Shown here in pieces: positions 8,456 to 13,687 of a stretch of 13,687 nt of DNA. Source of the DNA: CAZAYB01 sp964489215 (GTDB lineage: Bacteria > Planctomycetota > Phycisphaerae > Sedimentisphaerales > Anaerohalosphaeraceae). Under the pieces are notes generated by a model. It saw only the letters and a list, made by a program, of their open reading frames with translations, was not told the DNA's origin and made no database searches. The first letter of the stretch is position 1. Each line of letters starts with the position of its first letter. The translations under genes and the position numbers were made by a program. The stretch spans positions 1-13,687 of the forward strand of contig CAZAYB010000054.1 in NCBI GenBank assembly GCA_964489215.1, written 5' to 3'.

Positions 8456-8462
8456 TTCCTTC
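8456..8462 (-). promoter_or_regulatory. Ribosome binding site that fixes the discoidin-DUF4091-GH28 start
   Basis: Minus-strand GAAGGAA with its AGGA core 10 nt before the ATG at 8446. It lies inside the longer TTG-initiated frame (8476), which argues for the ATG as the true start. Confidence 0.6.
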
Positions 8463-8502
8463 TTTAAAAGATTCAACTTTTAATTATGCAGTTTTCAGGT
8501 AC

Positions 8503-8549
8503 ATCACTTATCAGGTCAAGATATGTTGCCATTGCCGATTAAAAGTGAT
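8503..8549. promoter_or_regulatory. Intergenic inverted repeat before the GH28 fusion gene
   Basis: ATCACTT at 8503-8509 is the exact reverse complement of AAGTGAT at 8543-8549, and the pair encloses the second copy of the 10-bp motif. The 115-bp spacer (8447-8561) separates the GH31 stop from this gene. No convincing -35/-10 pair at normal spacing was found on the minus strand, so a separate promoter here is unproven. The arms are short and the loop is 33 nt, so this is no typical terminator. Confidence 0.25.
8531..8540. repeat. 10-bp intergenic motif, copy 2 (AATCGGCAAT on the minus strand)
   Basis: Exact second copy of the 10-mer at 2691-2700, here 22 bp after the GH31 stop codon and inside the inverted repeat 8503-8549. 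Confidence 0.3.
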
Positions 8550-8561
8550 TACTACGTTGAT

Positions 8562-10226
8562 CTAAAAGATTATTTTTACAGTCTGGTCTTTTTTGTCATT
8601 AGCCAGTTTGATAAAAACTCGATCTGACTCAGTCAGCTCATCTTTGAAATAACCCCATCCTGTTTTTTTCTCCCTGAGAAGCTGCTTTTTATGTACTCGT
8701 TTTGTTTTTATATTATTCACGATTACATTTGCTGGTTTTTTGGCCAGAACCTTGAAAACAAGTTTTTTGGCCGACTTTTCGCAATAGTTTCCGGAAGTAT
8801 GAAGTGTGAGTTTTATCCCTTTATTGCCCTGTTCGGATATAATTTCGGTCAACCTGAATTTTCCGTTTAAATAATCCATTGTTGTGCCGTCATCTTCGTA
8901 AATCTTAAATGAAGACCGGTCAGATGGATAGATGTCAACCAGCAATGTTTCTACCGGCTTTTCAAAAATATATTTCATCGGCTGCATCTGAGGAATTATC
9001 GCACCAGCTTTTATGAAAACCGGATATTCATCATCGCTGCTTTGCCATTCCTTAATGATCATAGGGCCTTTGTATTTTTTGGTATTGAAATAGTAATACC
9101 AATCGCCGGGCGGCAATGATATATCTCTTATACTTTTCTCATAAAGAGGGGCTGCCATGATAAAATCTCCGACCATTATCTGATCGCTGGTATAATATTC
9201 TTCGGTATAAGGATAGTCCAAAACCAGGCTTCGCCATGCTGGTATGCCGGTAGAATGAGTCTGCCAGGCTGTACTGTAAAAGTAAGGAACAAGCCGATAA
9301 TGCAGTTCAAGAAATTCTTTGAAAACCTTTTCTGCATTTTCTGACCATTCCCAGGGACGATGTGAGGGTTTCTGGTTGGGAACCCAAGCATTGCACTGTG
9401 TTATTGGATTCAGCAAATTCAGCTTAACCCCATTAAGATAGTATTCCTCGGATTTATTACCCAGACCCGCTCCAGCCATATCATGCGTTGAAAAGCCGAC
9501 ACCGATAAAACCGTTATTCAGGTTGGCCAGTATTGTACTGTAATCATATTCAAGATCTCCCATCCAGGGGTATCCGAACCTCTGACAACCAGCATAACCG
9601 CCTCGTCCGCATAGAAAAGGCCTTTGGCCTGTGTGTTTCAATAGTTCATCAGACATAACTTTATACAGGTGGAAAGGAAAACGTTCATCACAGGTATCGA
9701 CTCTGCCGTAATCGTCAGTTTCATCCACCCAAAACCAGTCAACACCTTTTTCGATTAAGCGTTCTCTTATGATTTTTCTGAAATAGTTCCAGTCATTGTG
9801 CGGATAGTTTCTGTCAGCGGGGTTAACATCCTTAAAAGTTCCGGGGCTTGGCTTGAGATCAAAATAAAACCCAAACCTTCCGTTGAGGTCGTGAATTTGA
9901 TTCGCGGTTTTTTCCACTTTAGCTATATCTTTTTCGGTTATAACCGCTCTGTCGGTGAAAGTAATACATCCGTCAATCGGATACCCGCGTTTACGCCACT
10001 GTGGAAAGGCTTCATAATGTGAAATAGGCGTTCCCTGGACAAGGTAATGAAATCCAAGGTGCTTGATGGGCGGCATTGGAGGTGTGCCGGTCAGCTGAGT
10101 ATATTTATTTATTAAAAATTTGAAATCATCGCCAATAAAAAAGAATAAATCAATCCGTCCGTGCTTTTGGATATTTTCCACGGTTACGGTCTCCTTAAAA
10201 TTAAAAAGGTTTGACCAGCCGTGTTC
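8562..10226 (-). CDS. GH31 family alpha-glycosidase (5' end missing in scaffold gap)
   Basis: The C-terminal 554 residues of a family 31 glycoside hydrolase, a retaining alpha-glucosidase/alpha-xylosidase family with other specificities. Numbering from the first visible residue: the end of the N-terminal beta-sandwich (1-45), then TGTPPMPPIKHLGF (46-59), the usual entry to the barrel. The nucleophile region is DWFWVDETDD with Asp168 in the catalytic place of the classic WxDMNE. The acid/base region is GCQRFGYPWMGD with Asp224. The typical WGHDIGG is changed to FSTHDMAGAG (245-254). Residues about 375-430 form the proximal beta domain and 425-500 a DUF5110-like domain ending at a TAG stop. Family members are usually 650-800 residues, so roughly 150-250 residues are lost in the gap; the start, signal peptide and cell location are unknown. 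Substrate is unassigned because of the divergent motifs. Confidence 0.85.
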   Translation of the reverse strand, partial: EHGWSNLFNFKETVTVENIQKHGRIDLFFFIGDDFKFLINKYTQLTGTPPMPPIKHLGFHYLVQGTPISHYEAFPQWRKRGYPIDGCITFTDRAVITEKDIAKVEKTANQIHDLNGRFGFYFDLKPSPGTFKDVNPADRNYPHNDWNYFRKIIRERLIEKGVDWFWVDETDDYGRVDTCDERFPFHLYKVMSDELLKHTGQRPFLCGRGGYAGCQRFGYPWMGDLEYDYSTILANLNNGFIGVGFSTHDMAGAGLGNKSEEYYLNGVKLNLLNPITQCNAWVPNQKPSHRPWEWSENAEKVFKEFLELHYRLVPYFYSTAWQTHSTGIPAWRSLVLDYPYTEEYYTSDQIMVGDFIMAAPLYEKSIRDISLPPGDWYYYFNTKKYKGPMIIKEWQSSDDEYPVFIKAGAIIPQMQPMKYIFEKPVETLLVDIYPSDRSSFKIYEDDGTTMDYLNGKFRLTEIISEQGNKGIKLTLHTSGNYCEKSAKKLVFKVLAKKPANVIVNNIKTKRVHKKQLLREKKTGWGYFKDELTESDRVFIKLANDKKDQTVKIIF

Positions 10227-10326
10227 NNNNNNNNNNNNNNNNNNNNNNNNNNNNNNNNNNNNNNNNNNNNNNNNNNNNNNNNNNNNNNNNNNNNNNNNNN
10301 NNNNNNNNNNNNNNNNNNNNNNNNNN
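10227..10326. other. 100-N scaffold gap of unknown true length
   Basis: Exactly 100 N, the usual placeholder for an unsized gap. It must hold the end of the GntR regulator (about 25-35 residues), any intergenic DNA, and the start of the GH31 gene (150-250 residues). The real gap is therefore probably at least 500-900 bp. Reading through the Ns in frame gives a false 802-residue fusion. Confidence 0.95.
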
Positions 10327-10952
10327 ATCTGTTCATGCTCATCGAGTGCTTTTATATATCTCTTATCAGCGCAGGATTTCTTTTGATAAGAAATTTTCAG
10401 CATTTCCGGAGTTAATAAACTAATCATGGAAAACAAGACCGAATTGTGGCAGAATTCAGAGATTTTCAGGTGGAAAATCAAATCTTCATCCAGCCCGTTT
10501 TCATTTGCCTCAACTTTTTTTTGATATTCAAGATGGGCTGACTCTATTTCCTCAAGTTCCTTATCGCTTGCTCTTTCGCAAGTAAGTTTGATCGCTTCGG
10601 TTTCAAGAATAGAACGGGTTTCAACTAATGACTGCAAATCACTGTTGTTTAGCTTGAGTATATTTCTGATAAGACCTTCAAGCGCCCCGGCTCCAAGTCC
10701 GCTAACATAAGTACCGTCCTGGGGATAAGTCTCAAGTATACCATAGAACTCAAGTTTCTTAATAGCTTCTCTGATGTGGCCTCTGCCTACATTAAAAGAC
10801 TCAGCGAGCTCTCTTTCAGCGGGGAGCTTGTCGCCTGGCTTAACCACTCCTTTTGATATAAGCTCCTGAATTTGACGTATAATTATATCAGAAGGTTTTT
10901 CTATATTTACCTTTTGTATTTGTTTTAATAAATTCGCCTTTTGGGCAGCCAT
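10327..10952 (-). CDS. GntR family (FadR/FCD subfamily) transcriptional regulator, 3' end lost in the gap
   Basis: A DNA-binding regulator expected to repress or activate the neighbouring sugar genes in response to a sugar-acid-like ligand. The N-terminal winged helix-turn-helix (about 19-85) has the family pattern PGDKLPAERELAESFNVGRG followed by HIREAIKKLEFYGILE. The C-terminal all-helical FCD ligand domain starts at about 103 and shows the metal-site pattern DLIFH (Asp157, His161) and DEHEQ (His206), breaking off at residue 208 before the last conserved His. Full-length relatives have about 230-245 residues. The ATG at 10952 is preceded by AGGA at 5 nt. An in-frame TTG at 10970 is less likely because it would add six residues before the natural Met-Ala start. 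A palindrome and promoter lie just upstream, suggesting autoregulation. FCD regulators often control uronate or hexuronate catabolism, which suits this cluster, but the ligand is inferred. Confidence 0.88.
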
Positions 10953-10986
10953 ATAATTCCTGATTATCAATTTTGGTATATTAGTG

Positions 10987-11000
10987 TTTGGTTAACCAAA
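10987..11000. promoter_or_regulatory. Candidate GntR operator (perfect 14-bp palindrome)
   Basis: TTTGGTTAACCAAA is a perfect palindrome and contains TGGTTAACCA, close to the T-x-GT...AC-x-A pattern bound by FadR-subfamily GntR proteins. It is centred 41 bp upstream of the regulator's ATG and lies directly after the predicted -10 box, over the expected transcription start, as for an autorepressor. A second inverted pair (GTATATT at 10976-10982, AATATAC at 11000-11006) surrounds it with a slightly different centre. Confidence 0.5.
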
Positions 11001-11027
11001 ATATACTGCTAATTGAATTTAAATCAA
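11000..11027 (-). promoter_or_regulatory. Candidate sigma-70-type promoter for the GntR gene
   Basis: On the minus strand, TTGATT (11027-11022) and TATATT (11005-11000) are separated by 16 bp, a plausible -35/-10 pair. Transcription would start near 10993 within the palindrome, about 40 bp before the ATG. The rest of the 141-bp spacer (to 11093) is AT-rich, with no convincing hairpin terminator behind the aminotransferase gene, so read-through from the upstream operon is possible. Confidence 0.4.
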
Positions 11028-11093
11028 GTAAAATAGTATGCAAAGTTAGTAATTGCTTTATAATTCCGGCTTAAGTAGTTTTTATTGCACTGT

Positions 11094-12461
11094 TTAGCCA
11101 AGCAGTTCTTCAAAAACTTCATCGAGAACATCACAGGCTTCATTTACAGCGTCTTCACTAATACAAAGCGGAGGTGCTATTTTAATACATCCGCCGCCGA
11201 CACCTACCGGAGCGAACATCATAAGCCCCTTTTGAAAAGATCGGTATATCACTTCCCAGGCAAGGTCGTAATTCGGTTCCTTAGTGCCGGGTTTGATTGC
11301 CAGCAGACCTGCGACAAGACCTTTGCAGGGTGCGAATCCGATATGTTCGGAATGTTTGTTTTTAATGGCATCGAGTCTTTTTTTGAGTATTTTACCGAGA
11401 TTTGCGGCGTTTGCGACGAGGTTTTCTTTTTCTATTATTTTAATGCTTTCAAGGGCAGATCGGCAGCAAACTGGATTTGCAGAATGGGTGCTGGTCATTT
11501 CGTTCGGGCCGTACAGGTCCATTACTTCAGCTCGTCCGACAACTCCGCTGATCGGAAGCGAACTGCTGAATCCCTTACCCATACAGAAAATGTCAGGTGT
11601 GACTTGATAGTTCTCGAAGCCCCACATTGTACCGCATCTTCCGAAACCTGCCTGTACCTCATCGAAGCAGAGCAATGCCTTGTGGTCATCGCACCATTTG
11701 CGAAGTGACTGGGCGTATTCGGGAGGCATGAAGTTAGGTCCTACTCCCTGATATGTTTCACTGATTACACCAGCTACATTATCAGGATTAACTCCGAGGT
11801 CCGCAAGCGACTTTTCGAACAAATCAAAAGAGGTGTCTTCATTGCGGAATCCATCCGGGAACGGTACATGGACTATGTCCGGGTCGAGATTTTTTATCCA
11901 ATCCTTCCCGCCGGGTGAACCGCCCATCATCTGAGAACCCATCGTTCTTCCATGAAAGGCGTCATTGAAGGCTACGATTACCTTTTTTGCTTCTCCGCCG
12001 GTTTTACAGCCGTTAGTACGCATCAGTTTCAGTGCACATTCGGTCCCTTCCGAGCCTGTGCTGAGAAGGAATACTTTGTCCAGACCTTCAGGTGTAATCG
12101 AGACAAGTTTTTCCGCAAGGTCTATTCTCGGCCTGTTGGGAAAGCAGTAAGTTGTCAGCAGCGGCTTTTGGGCCTGATTTACTATAGCCTCTACAATTTC
12201 TTTTCTGCCGTGCCCTGCGTTTGTGATAAGTACCCCGGATGAAAAGTCAAGCCACATATTTCCATTGCTGTCATATATCTGGAAACCTTCTGCTTTATCC
12301 CAGATGACCGGCGGCTGACCCCTCATGCTGCGAGCCTCATATTTTCTGAGTTTTTCAAGCTCTCTTATTGTATTTTCATCAGGTAAACTGCCGCTGATTT
12401 TTCTGTATTTAGTATCTACCGGTTTAACTTTGACTGGATTAAGTGGAAATTCTTTTGCCAT
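11094..12461 (-). CDS. Class III PLP-dependent aminotransferase
   Basis: A cytoplasmic 455-residue aminotransferase of the acetylornithine/4-aminobutyrate type (fold type I), which moves an amino group between an amine donor and a keto or aldehyde acceptor using pyridoxal phosphate. Visible landmarks are DFSSGVLITNAGHG (72-85); the phosphate-binding STGSEGTECALKL (134-146); AFHGRTMGS (168-176); CFDEVQAGFGR (265-275) with Asp267, which pairs with the cofactor pyridine nitrogen; and MGKGFSSSLPIS (294-305) with Lys296 as the Schiff-base lysine. TSTHSANPVCC (323-333) is the usual Thr/His-containing segment. All catalytic positions are intact and length is normal. The ATG has GGAG 6 nt upstream and lies 18 bp after the oxidoreductase stop, so both belong to one operon. 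The substrate cannot be assigned; the pairing with a Gfo/Idh dehydrogenase suggests oxidation of a sugar or cyclitol alcohol followed by transamination, or the reverse during breakdown. Confidence 0.9.
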   Translation of the reverse strand: MAKEFPLNPVKVKPVDTKYRKISGSLPDENTIRELEKLRKYEARSMRGQPPVIWDKAEGFQIYDSNGNMWLDFSSGVLITNAGHGRKEIVEAIVNQAQKPLLTTYCFPNRPRIDLAEKLVSITPEGLDKVFLLSTGSEGTECALKLMRTNGCKTGGEAKKVIVAFNDAFHGRTMGSQMMGGSPGGKDWIKNLDPDIVHVPFPDGFRNEDTSFDLFEKSLADLGVNPDNVAGVISETYQGVGPNFMPPEYAQSLRKWCDDHKALLCFDEVQAGFGRCGTMWGFENYQVTPDIFCMGKGFSSSLPISGVVGRAEVMDLYGPNEMTSTHSANPVCCRSALESIKIIEKENLVANAANLGKILKKRLDAIKNKHSEHIGFAPCKGLVAGLLAIKPGTKEPNYDLAWEVIYRSFQKGLMMFAPVGVGGGCIKIAPPLCISEDAVNEACDVLDEVFEELLG

Positions 12462-12479
12462 TTTGTTCTCCGTTTTTTT

Positions 12480-13687
12480 TTATAAACTTACGTTTGGATT
12501 TTCGCCATAATTAATATTAACGGTTTTTCCGCCATTGTTTATTGATAATCTTGCCGCTTCAACTACCAGTTCGTTATACGAGCTGTTTTTCGGTGTAGCC
12601 ATTACACCCTCGCGGTCGAACTGTTCAATCAACTGCTGTCTTTGCTTTAGCTGTTTTCCGAGCACCTTCTGAATATTGTCAAAAATGAGTTTTATCGAGC
12701 GGTACCCATAGCCGACAGGTGTTAGTCCTTCTCCGCCGAGATATACATATTTGAAGTAGTCCGGACTTGGTTCAGCATAATAGGTGTCGCCCGGGTCATT
12801 ACCTTTTGAAATATAAGAATGTTCGACCCCGCGGTACTGGTCATCGTGAAAGAGCATTCCGCACTTATCAGCCCCGGAGCAATACATTCTCAGTCCCTGG
12901 TAATTACCCCCCGGCGCATCGTCAGGATAACCCATAACATCAGTCAGGTGCAGGCAGGCTCCGTTTTCCCAGAATACCCTGCCGTCAGTGAAAAGATACC
13001 CTTCTTTTCCATTGGGAAACTTGTCCTTTATGCCGTAAACTGATACAGCCGTGGGCATAAGGCCGGTAATAAAATGTACCTGATCTACGTAATGACATCC
13101 GACATAGGTGAACATGTCCGAGTTTTCACAAGTGAACCAGTTCTGAAAGTTTGAATAGCGGTAATAATACGGCTCATTCATTTCCGCATGACCCACTTTG
13201 AACTCGCCGAATTTGCCGTCATTGTACAACTGTCTTGCCATTAGCGCCCGGTCGTCGAGCCTTTTATGGTATTCAACGCCTATAACAAGGCCTTTTTGAT
13301 AAGCCTCCTTTTCAATCTCGACGGCTTGTCTGTGTTGCTGGACGAGAGGCTTGACGCAAATAATATGGTGATTGTGCTTCATCGCAAACTGCATAATGGA
13401 ATAATGAACCTGGTCGGGAACTGCAACAATAACTATGCTTTGCTGCGGCAAAGATGCTATCACTTTTTCAGATATGTCCGGAAACATTTTCTCCGGGTCT
13501 GTATCAAGTGAAGGATGAGCGGTAAAAGATGAGCCCGGGAAAGCTTTTTTTAGAGATTCGCTTTCTACAAGTTTTTTCAGGGGAGCACTGTTCAGTGCGC
13601 AAATATGTATATCGCCTACCCTGCCAAGTCTTTGAAGGTGGTATATCGTAGGCAGTATCTGCACTTCTGTAATCATTCCTCCGCCTA
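12480..13687 (-). CDS. Gfo/Idh/MocA family NAD(P)-dependent oxidoreductase (5' end off the window)
   Basis: A cytoplasmic dehydrogenase of the glucose-fructose oxidoreductase/inositol dehydrogenase family, acting on a sugar, cyclitol or derivative. The frame continues upstream of the first in-window ATG (13676): the preceding codons read Gly-Gly-Gly, giving GGGMITEVQ, the Rossmann glycine loop. The ATG is therefore internal and the true start lies beyond 13687. Counting from that Met, the Rossmann fold spans about 1-115 (IVIVAVPD, then CVKPL in place of the usual C-E-K-P, Lys109). The C-terminal substrate domain carries GCHYVDQVHF (193-202) in the place of the family's catalytic Asp/His segment. 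About 398 residues are visible, near full length. The stop lies 18 bp before the aminotransferase start. A role in the polysaccharide cluster is not shown; the pair may be a separate amino-sugar or amino-cyclitol pathway. Confidence 0.85.
   Translation of the reverse strand, partial: GGGMITEVQILPTIYHLQRLGRVGDIHICALNSAPLKKLVESESLKKAFPGSSFTAHPSLDTDPEKMFPDISEKVIASLPQQSIVIVAVPDQVHYSIMQFAMKHNHHIICVKPLVQQHRQAVEIEKEAYQKGLVIGVEYHKRLDDRALMARQLYNDGKFGEFKVGHAEMNEPYYYRYSNFQNWFTCENSDMFTYVGCHYVDQVHFITGLMPTAVSVYGIKDKFPNGKEGYLFTDGRVFWENGACLHLTDVMGYPDDAPGGNYQGLRMYCSGADKCGMLFHDDQYRGVEHSYISKGNDPGDTYYAEPSPDYFKYVYLGGEGLTPVGYGYRSIKLIFDNIQKVLGKQLKQRQQLIEQFDREGVMATPKNSSYNELVVEAARLSINNGGKTVNINYGENPNVSL

Noticed and set aside
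8447..8476. TTG start at 8476 giving ten extra residues on the discoidin-DUF4091-GH28 protein
   Set aside because: The ATG at 8446 has a good ribosome site within this stretch and begins a clean signal peptide; the extra residues would lengthen it for no reason.
10953..10970. TTG start at 10970 for the GntR regulator
   Set aside because: The ATG at 10952 has AGGA at 5 nt and starts at the usual distance before the winged helix.
8562..10970. A genuine regulator-glycosidase fusion protein
   Set aside because: The two parts meet only across 100 N, and both are truncated relative to their families.
11041..11093. Rho-independent terminator after the aminotransferase gene
   Set aside because: No GC-rich hairpin followed by a T run on the minus strand; only a small CTTAAG palindrome is present.
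11085..11708. 207-residue open frame on the plus strand
   Set aside because: It lies wholly antisense to the intact aminotransferase gene, starts without a ribosome site and is rich in Cys/Phe like other shadow frames.
13674..13687. ATG at 13676 with an apparent GGAGGA Shine-Dalgarno sequence as the oxidoreductase start
   Set aside because: The GGAGGA codes for Gly-Gly in the Rossmann glycine loop, so the Met is internal and the gene continues beyond the window.
1..13687. CRISPR array, tRNA or rRNA gene, transposase or integrase
   Set aside because: No regularly spaced repeats, no cloverleaf or rRNA-like stretch, and no mobile-element protein was seen; the window is almost entirely coding on the minus strand.

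Overview
This window looks like a piece of a metagenome-assembled or draft genome from an anaerobic or sediment/gut polysaccharide degrader. It is moderately AT-rich, contains a 100-N scaffold gap (10227-10326), and has a GC-rich scrap at its left end that does not match the rest. The set of secreted glycoside hydrolases (GH2, GH97, GH123-like/DUF4091, GH28, GH31), with a GntR/FadR-type regulator and an ABC sugar-binding protein but no SusC/SusD pair, fits the PVC group (Planctomycetota of the Phycisphaerae/Sedimentisphaerales type, or Lentisphaerota/Kiritimatiellota) better than Bacteroidota. The taxonomic call is inference from gene content only.

Every supported gene lies on the minus strand, so transcription runs from right to left. 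The right-hand module (11094-13687) is a two-gene operon: a Gfo/Idh/MocA-family NAD(P)-dependent oxidoreductase that runs off the right edge, and 18 bp later a class III PLP aminotransferase. A 141-bp intergenic stretch follows. It carries a candidate promoter and a 14-bp perfect palindrome over the expected transcription start, just before a GntR/FadR-family regulator gene.

The regulator is cut by the 100-N gap. On the other side of the gap is a GH31 alpha-glycosidase that has lost its N-terminus. A naive translation through the Ns joins the two into an 802-residue 'fusion', which is an assembly artefact. Downstream come a 1275-residue secreted protein combining a discoidin-like module, a GH123-like/DUF4091 module and a complete GH28 polygalacturonase-like module; a GH97 enzyme with the residues of the retaining (alpha-galactosidase-type) branch; a GH2 lipoprotein with the active-site glutamates and an Asn-x-Lys motif expected of a beta-glucuronidase; and the start of an extracellular solute-binding protein, presumably followed by transporter permeases outside the window. 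Spacing in this part is tight (16-bp overlap, 52 bp and 7 bp), so GH28-GH97-GH2-SBP look co-transcribed.

Taken together, the left two thirds read as a carbohydrate-utilisation locus. Secreted and lipid-anchored enzymes would strip galacturonic acid, glucuronic acid, alpha-galactose/alpha-glucose-type and possibly N-acetylhexosamine residues from a complex uronic-acid-bearing polysaccharide (a pectin, gum or similar glycan). An ABC importer would take up the products, and the GntR protein would sense an intermediate. The exact substrate cannot be read from the sequence. The most unusual item is the single-chain DUF4091-GH28 architecture. The main cautions are the two assembly problems: the gap and the chimeric left end.
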